Shown one piece after another: positions 41,673 through 50,884 of a DNA stretch of 64,000 bases. Positions within the stretch are counted from its first letter, which is position 1; each line of letters begins with the position of its first letter. Source of the DNA: Cyclobacteriaceae bacterium (GTDB taxonomy: Bacteria > Bacteroidota > Bacteroidia > Cytophagales > Cyclobacteriaceae); the NCBI GenBank assembly GCA_016787725.1, contig JAEUTZ010000010.1, forward strand, positions 1 through 64,000. Reading direction: 5' to 3'. The notes beneath the pieces were generated by a model that saw only the letters and a program-made list of their open reading frames with translations, was not told the DNA's origin and did not search any database. A program made the translations under genes and the position numbers.

Positions 41673-44600
41673 TTATTCCTTATAAATTTTCAGCGTTTGT
41701 ATTCCTGTAGATTGGGTAACTTTGATCAGGTAGAGTCCCCGCTCGAATTCCGTAAAATCAATTTCCACCACACCGGGTTGCCACCTTGCATGCACCGGGT
41801 AGGAGCGCCCGATCCGGTCAACGATCATTAGCTGGGTAGAAGTGAGTTTCTCAGAAATTCCGGAAATGGTTACCCGATCGGTGACGGGGTTGGGAAAAGC
41901 AATTACTTCCAACACATTTTCCGGTTCAATAGGAGCATCGCTCTGAGTAAGGTAGTATGTTGATTCACCTTCTCGCACGGAAGTACCCGAACGATTCGCT
42001 CCCGGCTTGATGGCAATTTGTTGCGCTACCCAGAAGTCTCGTTTCGTTGCAATTGCGATCTTATTGCCTGTTTCCCCAGCCTCAGCTTGCGTATTAATTG
42101 CCATCATATTCGAAGTAAGCCCTTGCTGATGGTTGGGGCTGTCATAAACTTCCGTATACCCTGCAGGAGGTGTCCAGGTCGCATCGGTTTTATTCGTAAA
42201 GAATGCCATCACCAATGCATTGCAATGAGTGGTTGTTATTGTGGGTGCAATGGCATTGTAATCCTTATTACCAGTTGCTCCATTGTGAGCGTCAATAGGA
42301 TTATTTGGGTCGGCACCTGTTACCCTGGAAATACCCATTGACCATTTCGGGCTATTGGAGAGATTAAAAGTATAAGATCCGGGTTCATTATTTTCCGCGA
42401 TTTTATAGTAGGTGGCGAGGCCAACCTGATTGCCCTGATTATCAGCCCGAATGAAATTCCAGCCGGAAGGCGGAGTAATCTGGGTGCCGGTACCTTTTTC
42501 AAAAGTCAATCCAACGATCAACAAATCACCAACTTCCGTACCAACAGGCTTAAATACCGTGGGTATACTGGAACCACCGCCCAGAGCTACCTCATGACCG
42601 GCAATAATTGCAGGTGTCGGGCAAACAATGGTAATGGTAGTCGTGCTGAAAGATGGGAAATAATTGCTGTTGCCTGCATAGTTGGCCGTAACTTCATAGT
42701 TGCCGATTTCGACAGGAGCTGATCCGCCTGAATAAGTATAGGTTACAGAAGGGCTTAACACATCCGTTTCTCCCCCTACACCATAGGCAAAACCGGTAGC
42801 CTCTTTGGGATTGCCATCGTAATCAAAGGTTCCGCCTGTAAGACTTACGGTAGAGTTAGCCTTGGTAATGGTGAACTGTGCCGTGTTGTAAGTAACAACA
42901 TAATTGTCTAATACGCTGGCCGGATTTAATAGAGCACTAATCATGTAGGGTGATCCGATTACATTTTCGCCTGTTGTGCGCGAATACAATGCAACTATAC
43001 CATCAGATTGCAGAAATCCTGAGAGAGTTCCGGTAAGTGTCGGATCATCGCTTCCGTAGATTTTAGTTTTATTATTTGGTGTAACGCTGGCCACTCGCTT
43101 GCCGATCGTAAAAGTAGCCGTGTTATAGGTAATCGAATAGTTCGTCAAGGCCCCGACCGGACTTAATGCAGCGCTGATCGTGTACAGACCACCTGCTTGT
43201 TCACCTGAAGTTCTTGAATAGGTTGCAGTTATTCCATCAGCTTCCAGGAAGCCTGTGAGAATACCTTGCAGAGCTACATCAGCATCTCCATACGTCTTGC
43301 CAGCAGGATTTGGAGTTACGGAAGCTACTTTGGTATTTACGGAAAGTCCACCCTGGGTTCCGGTTTCAATCCGGTAGTTCGAGGGTGTTATCAGATTCAC
43401 CGTAGGAACAACGTGATAAGATCCAACCGGGATTAACCCTGTGCTTTCAAAGGTCGCTTCCGCTTTTAAGAGTGAATAGTCGATCGATTGAACTACGTTG
43501 GCGGCAGTTTCCGCCACGGTCACCTTCGCTGGATTCCCCGTTTCAAAGAATTCCGTAGTGTAGGCAAATCCTTCGAAAGTGGAAGTGTACTCCGGAGTTG
43601 GATCGCCATAGATGATTTCATTCGGAGTAGCGGCCGTAGACACCGTTAAAGCGGCCGGAGTAATTTCCAGCGTACCGGCTTCATATGAAACAATAAAGTT
43701 GTTCGATAAAAATGTACCCGGAACAATGATATGCGGAGCTCCTGGTCCGGTAACATGGGTTCCACTTACCAGATTGATGGAGTAAAACTCAAGAATATAA
43801 TCCTCTTCATTGTCGATATCTGCCCCGAAATCGTAATACTCTGTGCCGTTCGATTCCACTTCTTCAGCCGGTTCTAAATCCTTCTCCCCAAAGAGAATTA
43901 ACATATTATCCAATTCAGGGGCATCGGCTTCCGGGCCTTCTGTACCATTGATTAGGGTGCGACCATTGATGAGCGTGCGACCATTGATTAACGTACGACC
44001 ATTGATTAATGTGCGACCGTTAATCAGAGTACGACCATTGATCAGGGTTCGACCGTTGATCAGGGTCCGGCCGTTAATCAGGGTTCTGCCGTTCAACTCC
44101 GGATTAACCAGAGTCTGGTTCAATTCATCGGTTGGTGTGGCTTTATAATTTTCAAAAGAACTCATGGGCACATCGAATACCGAGTTGATCAGGGTTCTCC
44201 CGTTAATCAAGGTACGACCATTGATGAGGGTACGACCATTAATCAAAGTCCGGCCACTGACCATGAAACTCAGGTTGTCTGCATCTGAATTAATCAGCGT
44301 TCTGCCGTTAAACTGTTGTGTGTCGAAGATGGCCAATGGCAGGGCATCATCACTGGCGGATTTGGCGCGTTCCAGGTCCTGACGGTAGGCATTTTCAATG
44401 GCCGCCTTCAATCCAGGAACATCTGTAATTTCAGATTCATCTGCTTCTTCAAAGTTGATTTCATAATCGAGTGCATCACTGATGGATTGACCGTATTCCA
44501 ATTGTAAATTGACGGGCTTGAGGGTGATTGGCAAAGCCTCCACCGTAACGGAACCAGCCCCATAGGGGCCATACGTATTATCAATACCATTGTATACCAG

Positions 44601-47600
44601 GGTTCCATTCGATTGGATAACGCCAACATAATCATAGAGTTCGCGGAAAATAATATTGGTTTCCGAATGAACCGGGATGATATCGTAATCACCAACCGGT
44701 GCAAGGTCGCCACCGGAAGTAGTAATGGAACTTGCGAACGCAAGAGGAACTAACGGTCCGGTTGCAGATCCCAGGGTTAATCCAACTTGCTCCAGGGTTA
44801 AACTAGCGGGTTGCCAGGTTTGATTGCCGGATTCATCATCAGCTAATGTTAATACGGTTGCACCATAGGGGAGTGCTGCTTGACCATACTTTTTAGTTAT
44901 ATCATTTGCCTGGATCGCCACAATTTGCTTTGGAATATTAAGGATCGGAACAGATTCCGAGTCACCACCGTCCCCGGCATTGGTCATGGCAATATTTTTT
45001 ACCTGGACAGGGGGATTTCCTTCAAACGGGGGAATGGTTACTTCGAGGTTGGTGGTTTCTTCATTGTAGAATACATCCTCCTCGTTCAATTCATTTCCAC
45101 GGAGGAATACTTTTGAGTCGTAATAAAAGTTTGTCCCCTCAATAATCAATGTGAATTCTTCAACACCAACATTGGCGCCATCCGGAAGCAACAGCCGGGT
45201 TATTTTTGGTTTGGGTGTGGCGAGGGTAAGCAAGGCCGCATCGCCACGCACCAATCCGTAGCCGGAATTGATATCAAAACCTTCACCATGTAAATCCTGC
45301 GCGGTGGTTTGCATCACCTTCCGAATGTCATCCGGAGAACTTCCGATAAATTCTGTATCCCAACTGGCACCATCTTTATGAGTAGGGGCTGTACCCGCGT
45401 AATATTTTGTACGGGCTTGCATAATCAAAGCTGCCAATCCAGCAGCATGTGGAGCCGCGGCCGATGTACCAAAGAAATTGAACTTACCATCACCTTCGAT
45501 GTCCGTACCATTCAGAAACACCGAAGTGTTTACTCCATTGGGAGCAACAAAGTCGGGTTTGGTTCTGATTTCAGAATCGGTTTCAGTGCCACCACGGGAG
45601 GAAAATGTTGCCACCGTGTTGGGTTCCGTGTTTGCCGGTACCGGAGTATAGTTAAACGTTGAGGTATTGCTATACAAAATAGCACCCACCGTCATGGCTC
45701 CGGTAGCGTTGGCTTGTCCAACGATGGTGGAGCTCCCAGTAAAGTACTCATTCACCACCAGCTTGTCGCCACGGAAAATCACATACTTGAAATTGATATC
45801 GGAACTGCCATGGGCCCTCACGATCATGATATCGGTATGGATGGTGGTATTGGCCGGAACTGAAAAGGATAGAATTTCGATTGGATCACCACCGGTATTA
45901 TTCCGGTTGAATCCAAAGAGTTCCGCCCCCTGAAAGTTCACCAGGTAGATGTCGAGATCATTGGCTGAGCCGGACAGAATTTCACCGAACGAACCGATCG
46001 AGTACACAGGATCATCCCATTGTAATACAATCGTATACGTGGTGGGTTCTGCACCAGGGCCAAGGGTTATGTTCTGGAGGATGTCTCCACTTCCAAAGTT
46101 ATGGGCTTGCTGACCGGGTAAATTTGCAGGGGCATTTAGAGGACTAAAATCAGAAGTGTACGATTTGCTGCCAAAGTTTCCGGCTGCAGTGAAATACGAA
46201 ACTCCATCTTCACTTACATCATTAACGGCCTTTGCAATTCGACCATCGGTATAAAAAGGCTCGGTGATATAAGTAATGTCATCGACAATGATATCGCAGT
46301 CATTTTCAGGTAGCTTCAAGTCCCGGATTCCCTTGGCAAAGTCCCCAGCAGTAATAAAACCGGTCCGGAAATATAACTCGGCCCCAGGGGCGACATCATG
46401 AATAATTTGCAGCATCGCGCGGCCTTCATCCGTTCCCTGGCCGTAGCGGGAGGGGAGATCCTTAACCAGGTTGACTTCATTCAAATAACCAGAGGGATTT
46501 AACGCCCCGGGCAAATCTCCATCCTTAATATCCAGCGTGGCCGGGTTGTTGGGCAATGTATTATAACTGTCTGATAACACACCAATCTTTATACCGGTAC
46601 CATCCAGGTCATATCCTAACCGAACCAGATTCGATCGCATGACTTCATCACCTTGTGAGGCAATGGCACTTCGCACCGGAGGAATAGCGGGCCGTACATA
46701 ATTGATGTATTCATCATAGGTATTCAGCACATCCAGATTTTCAACGGGAACAAATCCGGTAATTATCAACGAGCCTGCCAATTCGCTAATGTCATCATCA
46801 GTTTCAAAACCAAGCGTATTCAAGATTGCTTGCAGGTCTGAAAGTTGAGCGCTTGTTAATTCGGAGAGTACAATTATTTCTACCAGAACCCTGTTGTCGC
46901 TAATGAAGAATAATTCGTTGGTATTAACTGCCCCGCCTTGCTGTACGATCGTGTAGAGCATGGTCAATTCGGATCCGATCAGATCATTTACTTTACCAGC
47001 CAGGGGTGCACAAACCCCGAATTGCTGGCGCGCGTTCACGGTAATTGTAAAGGTGGTGGTACTGGTGCATCCGGAGGCACTGACTGCGGTAACCGTGATT
47101 TGATCGCCATGTTCGGCAGTAAAGGATGAAGGTAATTGAACCTCACCCTGTTGCCGACTCGTGAACGAAAGGGTATTGCCTTCAGCGGAAGCATAGAGCG
47201 TTAAATCAATAAGAGTGGTATTTCCGCCAAGCTCCGTGCTGCAAACTTCTTCATTGTTGATCGAAATAACCGGAGTTGGATTTACTGTCACGGTAACATC
47301 ATCTGTAGCAGGGCATCCGTTGGTCCCTACTACAGTAACTGAATAGGTAGTGGTAGTTATTGGGGCAACAGAAATTGATTCGGTTGTTTCTCCGGTACTC
47401 CAGGAGTAAGTATAGGGACCCGTACCAGCTGAAACTACTGCTGTGAGTGTGGCTCCACTTACTTCGGCACAAACATTCACATCCGCGCCAGCGCTAACCG
47501 TAGGCGGTGTCGTGTTCAGATTCACCAAGACAACATCGGTTGCGCTGCAAGCTCCTGAGGCGACCGTCAGTGTATATGTTCCTGCGGCATTAACGGTAGG

Positions 47601-48842
47601 GGTTGCGGTATTCGCACCCGATACAATGCTTCCTCCGTTGCTGGCTACCCAGCTATAGGTTACCCCAGGCGTGGTGGACGAACCATTGAGCTGTATTGTG
47701 GTGGCTACACAACTAATCGTCTTATCGGCCCCCGCATTTGCATTTGGTGTTGTGCAAGTTTGAAAAGGAGCAAAGACTACAGTAACACCACTTTGAATAT
47801 TAACCTGCGTGCCACTCCAAAGGGCACCGGTGATGTCTGAACTTCCGGTTCCAGAGCCAACGTTAATAGCGGCATAAGGTGCCCATACTGTACCCAACCA
47901 TTTTGATTTAGAACCGGTAGACCCATTGGCAATATCGAATGCATATTTTGTACTACCCAGGCCAGTTCCATGTACTTCAGTAAAAATGCGATTGGCGCTA
48001 CCGCCATTGATCAAGTTTACACTCAGCTTTCCAAGCCTGACATTGTCATGAACATAAAGCTGAATGGTGCCGGTTGGATTATTTTCGAAGTCGAAGACGA
48101 AGGTATTGTTGTTCTTATTATCAATCAGGTGCAGTACATAGACACCGGTACCTTTAAATGTGAGGGTTTGGTTGCCCGAAAGTTTAATGTCATCATACGC
48201 CCCCGGAGTAATGGTGCGGGTAGTGGTAATATCCGCCATTTGTGGATAGGCAGGAAATGAAGTTATAGGCGGGAGCGTAGGAAATTGAGGGAGCGTTGGT
48301 GTTCCGGTAATTCTACCTCCACTGGGGACAGGTCCTGAATATGTGGTTCCTGCAGGATGGGTGATGGTGCCTGTCACGCTTCCACCACCAATTACAATTC
48401 TTCCGTTAACATCAATATTTCCATTCATAGTGGCATTAGACCCAACGGAAAGAATAGTTCCAGAAACTGCAGGGGTGTTCGAAGCCGCAATAGTACCAAC
48501 CACACTATTGCTGTTGGCCAGAACGATCGTTCCCTTACTAAAGATGTTACTACTGAAAGAAGCCGTGCCTGTAGTTTTAACAAGTTTTAAACTGCCCACA
48601 GACCCTCCCGTAATCTGAGAGGAACTTCCGATCTGCACAGCATATCCCGGTGAGCTGCAAGAAGCTGTTCCAGGTCCTCCCGCACCTGAAAACAGAACAA
48701 AATCAGACATCTGAAGCTGCTGCCCTGGTTGAGACCGGACTATACCCGGCAGGACGGAAAGCATAAAGATGAATGCTAAAACCTGCCTATTGTGAAGCGT
48801 ACGGCCTAAACCACCTGAAGCTTCAACGCTAATTTTTTCCAT
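41673..48842 (-). CDS. Giant T9SS surface subtilase with 13 GRTLIN hexapeptides and MBG domains
   Basis: 2389 residues. The N-terminus is long and basic before the hydrophobic core (LAFIFMLSVLPGIVRS). Then a repetitive beta-rich domain (about 45-365), PKD/Ig-like domains (about 365-600) and a subtilase domain (about 735-1180) with Asp in IGVLSDSYN and Ser in FFGTSAAAPHAAG. The usual HGTHVAG histidine motif is absent; EGRAMLQIIHDVAPGA stands in its place. Next come MBG-type beta domains; one is interrupted at about 1513-1632 by thirteen perfect GRTLIN hexads. More MBG repeats follow (about 1690-2010), another beta domain, and a type A T9SS tail (about 2307-2389: FPNPVTDRVTIS, RGLYLIKV, TLKIYKE). 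It should be secreted and attached to the cell surface. Confidence 0.92.
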   Translation of the reverse strand: MEKISVEASGGLGRTLHNRQVLAFIFMLSVLPGIVRSQPGQQLQMSDFVLFSGAGGPGTASCSSPGYAVQIGSSSQITGGSVGSLKLVKTTGTASFSSNIFSKGTIVLANSNSVVGTIAASNTPAVSGTILSVGSNATMNGNIDVNGRIVIGGGSVTGTITHPAGTTYSGPVPSGGRITGTPTLPQFPTLPPITSFPAYPQMADITTTRTITPGAYDDIKLSGNQTLTFKGTGVYVLHLIDNKNNNTFVFDFENNPTGTIQLYVHDNVRLGKLSVNLINGGSANRIFTEVHGTGLGSTKYAFDIANGSTGSKSKWLGTVWAPYAAINVGSGTGSSDITGALWSGTQVNIQSGVTVVFAPFQTCTTPNANAGADKTISCVATTIQLNGSSTTPGVTYSWVASNGGSIVSGANTATPTVNAAGTYTLTVASGACSATDVVLVNLNTTPPTVSAGADVNVCAEVSGATLTAVVSAGTGPYTYSWSTGETTESISVAPITTTTYSVTVVGTNGCPATDDVTVTVNPTPVISINNEEVCSTELGGNTTLIDLTLYASAEGNTLSFTSRQQGEVQLPSSFTAEHGDQITVTAVSASGCTSTTTFTITVNARQQFGVCAPLAGKVNDLIGSELTMLYTIVQQGGAVNTNELFFISDNRVLVEIIVLSELTSAQLSDLQAILNTLGFETDDDISELAGSLIITGFVPVENLDVLNTYDEYINYVRPAIPPVRSAIASQGDEVMRSNLVRLGYDLDGTGIKIGVLSDSYNTLPNNPATLDIKDGDLPGALNPSGYLNEVNLVKDLPSRYGQGTDEGRAMLQIIHDVAPGAELYFRTGFITAGDFAKGIRDLKLPENDCDIIVDDITYITEPFYTDGRIAKAVNDVSEDGVSYFTAAGNFGSKSYTSDFSPLNAPANLPGQQAHNFGSGDILQNITLGPGAEPTTYTIVLQWDDPVYSIGSFGEILSGSANDLDIYLVNFQGAELFGFNRNNTGGDPIEILSFSVPANTTIHTDIMIVRAHGSSDINFKYVIFRGDKLVVNEYFTGSSTIVGQANATGAMTVGAILYSNTSTFNYTPVPANTEPNTVATFSSRGGTETDSEIRTKPDFVAPNGVNTSVFLNGTDIEGDGKFNFFGTSAAAPHAAGLAALIMQARTKYYAGTAPTHKDGASWDTEFIGSSPDDIRKVMQTTAQDLHGEGFDINSGYGLVRGDAALLTLATPKPKITRLLLPDGANVGVEEFTLIIEGTNFYYDSKVFLRGNELNEEDVFYNEETTNLEVTIPPFEGNPPVQVKNIAMTNAGDGGDSESVPILNIPKQIVAIQANDITKKYGQAALPYGATVLTLADDESGNQTWQPASLTLEQVGLTLGSATGPLVPLAFASSITTSGGDLAPVGDYDIIPVHSETNIIFRELYDYVGVIQSNGTLVYNGIDNTYGPYGAGSVTVEALPITLKPVNLQLEYGQSISDALDYEINFEEADESEITDVPGLKAAIENAYRQDLERAKSASDDALPLAIFDTQQFNGRTLINSDADNLSFMVSGRTLINGRTLINGRTLINGRTLINSVFDVPMSSFENYKATPTDELNQTLVNPELNGRTLINGRTLINGRTLINGRTLINGRTLINGRTLINGRTLINGRTLINGTEGPEADAPELDNMLILFGEKDLEPAEEVESNGTEYYDFGADIDNEEDYILEFYSINLVSGTHVTGPGAPHIIVPGTFLSNNFIVSYEAGTLEITPAALTVSTAATPNEIIYGDPTPEYTSTFEGFAYTTEFFETGNPAKVTVAETAANVVQSIDYSLLKAEATFESTGLIPVGSYHVVPTVNLITPSNYRIETGTQGGLSVNTKVASVTPNPAGKTYGDADVALQGILTGFLEADGITATYSRTSGEQAGGLYTISAALSPVGALTNYSITYNTATFTIGKRVASVTPNNKTKIYGSDDPTLTGTLSGFLQSDGIVALYSRTTGENVIGSPYMISALLNPASVLDNYVVTYNTAQFTITKANSTVSLTGGTFDYDGNPKEATGFAYGVGGETDVLSPSVTYTYSGGSAPVEIGNYEVTANYAGNSNYFPSFSTTTITIVCPTPAIIAGHEVALGGGSSIPTVFKPVGTEVGDLLIVGLTFEKGTGTQITPPSGWNFIRADNQGNQVGLATYYKIAENNEPGSYTFNLSNSPKWSMGISRVTGADPNNPIDAHNGATGNKDYNAIAPTITTTHCNALVMAFFTNKTDATWTPPAGYTEVYDSPNHQQGLTSNMMAINTQAEAGETGNKIAIATKRDFWVAQQIAIKPGANRSGTSVREGESTYYLTQSDAPIEPENVLEVIAFPNPVTDRVTISGISEKLTSTQLMIVDRIGRSYPVHARWQPGVVEIDFTEFERGLYLIKVTQSTGIQTLKIYKE
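43947..44090 (-). repeat. Eight tandem 18-base units encoding GRTLIN
   Basis: Eight adjacent in-frame 18-base units, residues about 1585-1632 of the giant subtilase. All eight encode GRTLIN exactly, yet all eight differ in DNA: Arg is CGC, CGT, CGA, CGG or AGA, and Leu is CTA, CTC, CTG or TTA. The protein, not the DNA, is being conserved. Confidence 0.97.
44184..44255 (-). repeat. Four tandem 18-base units encoding GRTLIN
   Basis: Residues about 1530-1553 of the same protein, preceded by a Ser. All four units differ in DNA and are identical in protein. A 31-residue spacer (1554-1584) separates them from the eight-unit block. Confidence 0.96.
44289..44306 (-). repeat. Single isolated GRTLIN unit
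   Basis: Residues about 1513-1518, in the context QQFNGRTLINSDAD. It brings the total to 13 units and shows the motif can stand alone. Confidence 0.93.
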
Positions 48843-49106
48843 GGAAATGTGGGGTGTTTCTTGTTGGGTGTGAGGCGAATAGGATGTTAATAATAGGGTT
48901 CAGTATGGTAAAGTAACCTGATTTCTATGTAAGATAGGGGTAATAAATCAATTAAACATGAAAGAATACGTGAGTAAGTCTTCTCTATTCAACCTATAGA
49001 GTAGATTATTTCAATACGCGTGAAAAACACTTCCTTAAATTCTTAGACTGGTCATGAATTATTTAAGGGGTTAGCAGATGGGAGCAAAATTTCTCTGGTT
49101 TTGAAA

Positions 49107-49670
49107 TCACAACATGATAAATAGTAGGAAAATCAACACGCTGAAGCTAAATCCAAACATAAAGACTTGGTAGGCATAGCTTAATAATCGGTATTTACGC
49201 GTTAGGATGAGCCCCTGGTTGTAGATGTCGATGGTCATGTTTTCATGAATGTCGGTCCGGGATTGCAAGAGTATGTTCATTTTCTCCAGGTACTCCTTTT
49301 GACTAAAACGGGCGATCACTCCAAAGAAAAGCAAGCTTGATTTTTCCTCTTTGTCTGGAATCCGCGAAGCGGAAATGACCTTGGGACGGGCCGCCTGAAT
49401 GGCGAACATAGCCGAGATCAGGCACGAGAGCACGATCAATGCGATGGGAACGATGATGTTGGATTTGTAAAGATCCAATTGATTGGCGACTGCTCCATAG
49501 CCGGTAATGGCAATGATGGAGGAAATGATCATGGCATTGATGCTAATGACGATGTTTGCCTTGTTATCGGCAATTTGGATCAGGTTGTTTTGATTCCGGT
49601 ACGTTACCCGGAAGAGCGTTTCGGTTTCCCGTCCACTTTTCTTTTTCTTGGGTGGCTTTTCAGGTTCCAT
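49107..49670 (-). CDS. Pycsar-type membrane effector (PycTM/DUF5706-like)
   Basis: 188 residues from ATG 49670; a TTG at 49700 would add 10 residues. After a Lys/Pro-rich start comes TLFRVTYRNQNNLIQIADNK, the signature I associate with PycTM, then a hydrophobic helix pair (ANIVISINAMIISSIIAI; NIIVPIALIVLSCLISAMFA), a soluble central part (FGVIARFSQKEYLEKM), and a C-terminal span (VFMFGFSFSVLIFLLFIM). In Pycsar phage defence a pyrimidine cyclase makes cCMP or cUMP, which opens PycTM to damage the membrane. No cyclase is adjacent; the nearest is at 39602-41560 and looks adenine-specific. It is divergent from the 358-residue gene (101 bases between starts), followed by the TIR gene. Confidence 0.87.
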   Translation of the reverse strand: MEPEKPPKKKKSGRETETLFRVTYRNQNNLIQIADNKANIVISINAMIISSIIAITGYGAVANQLDLYKSNIIVPIALIVLSCLISAMFAIQAARPKVISASRIPDKEEKSSLLFFGVIARFSQKEYLEKMNILLQSRTDIHENMTIDIYNQGLILTRKYRLLSYAYQVFMFGFSFSVLIFLLFIML

Positions 49671-49771
49671 GCAAGGTTGAATATTTTCGAATGTACTCAA
49701 ATAATTGGTAGAGCGGATGGACGCTAAATATTCTGAAGGGTTTTAGTATCTTTAAGTAGCTCCATTCCAAA

Positions 49772-50848
49772 ATGCCACGCTCGCACACAGCATCGATCAA
49801 TCAGTTTATCTTGCTCCTCGTTTTTGCAGGAATTCAATCCTACACTTGCCGGGCCCAAAAACTTTTTGAAAGAGATTCCCCTCTCAAAATTCAATTGAGC
49901 GGACAAGTCGAGGTGCTGTTGCAAGATCGGGGCGAGGATACCCAATATCATGAGATCCAACTTACCTATACCGATTCCAGTGTAAGCAACCAACCGGTCT
50001 CGATTCCCATACAAGTCCGGGTACGCGGGAATTTCAGGCGCTTAAAAAGTAATTGTGATTTTCCGCCACTCTTGTTGAATTTTTCCGGCACGACAACCAA
50101 AGGAACGCTGTTCGAAAGTCAGAATAAGGTCAAGTTGGTGATGCCTTGTCAGGGCGATAAATATGTAGTCCGTGAGTATTTGACCTATCAGCTCTACAAC
50201 CGGCTTACCCCAAAGAGTTTTAAAGCGCGATTAGTATCTGTTGAATTACAAGATCCAAACCTGAAACCAAAGCGGGCTGCATTCTTTTATGGTATCTTAT
50301 TGGAAGAAGAGGAGCAAGTAGCGGAGCGAAATGGCATGATCATGCTTGAACGACAATTGGTGCGTCCGGAACAAACCCAAAAGGAAGACTTTCTGACCAT
50401 GGCTGTTTTTGAATACCTGATCGGGAACACGGATTGGTCGGTGCAGTATCGCCAAAATGTGAAGCTGATCGCAAAAGATACATTGTCCATTCCCATTACG
50501 GTACCCTACGATTTTGACCATGCCGGCATCGTTTCTGCACCCTACGCGCTGCCGGCCTTCGAGCTGGGATTGAATTCAACCCGGGAAAGAAGATACCGGG
50601 GATATTGTATTCAGGATATGAAACAATTTGAACCTGTTGTCGCTAAATTTAATGAGGCCCGGGACGATTTTTATCGGATTTATTCCGAATGTCCTTACCT
50701 GGAATTAGGATATGTAAAGACCACGTTAAAGTATTTGGACGACTTCTATAAAACGATTAACGATCCGAAACGGATAAAATACCAATTTCAATACCCTTGC
50801 GATCCAAGCGGAACAGGTAATGTGGTGATCAAAGGGTTGAAGCAGTAG
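49772..50848 (+). CDS. Unknown secreted protein encoded with the TIR gene
   Basis: 358 residues with a signal peptide (about 1-28, ending CRAQ). No certain family. Visible motifs are VRVRGNFRRLKSNCDFPP near residue 75, NKVKLVMPCQGDKYVVREYL, EYLIGNTDWSVQYRQNVKL and VPYDFDHAGIV near residue 250. The last two faintly recall the HipA/CotH class of secretory kinases, where Asp residues of this kind hold the catalytic and metal positions; I would not assign that without structural comparison. It starts 101 bases from the divergent PycTM gene and is followed after 36 bases by the second TIR gene, so those two are probably one transcript. Confidence 0.75.
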   Translation: MPRSHTASINQFILLLVFAGIQSYTCRAQKLFERDSPLKIQLSGQVEVLLQDRGEDTQYHEIQLTYTDSSVSNQPVSIPIQVRVRGNFRRLKSNCDFPPLLLNFSGTTTKGTLFESQNKVKLVMPCQGDKYVVREYLTYQLYNRLTPKSFKARLVSVELQDPNLKPKRAAFFYGILLEEEEQVAERNGMIMLERQLVRPEQTQKEDFLTMAVFEYLIGNTDWSVQYRQNVKLIAKDTLSIPITVPYDFDHAGIVSAPYALPAFELGLNSTRERRYRGYCIQDMKQFEPVVAKFNEARDDFYRIYSECPYLELGYVKTTLKYLDDFYKTINDPKRIKYQFQYPCDPSGTGNVVIKGLKQ

Positions 50849-50884
50849 ACCAATAATTAACCTGCATTTTGATTAACTTTGATT

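Noticed and set aside
43947-44090. 18-base periodic block as a CRISPR-like or non-coding satellite
   Set aside because: There are no unique spacers, the period is exactly six codons, and every variation between units is synonymous.
43843-44382. Rightward frames with repeated RVRPLI-type hexads
   Set aside because: They are the antisense reading of the GRTLIN repeats inside the giant subtilase gene, which has a signal sequence, domains and a T9SS tail on the other strand.
49671-49700. TTG start for the PycTM-like gene
   Set aside because: ATG 49670 is available and the added residues show no family similarity; kept as an alternative only.
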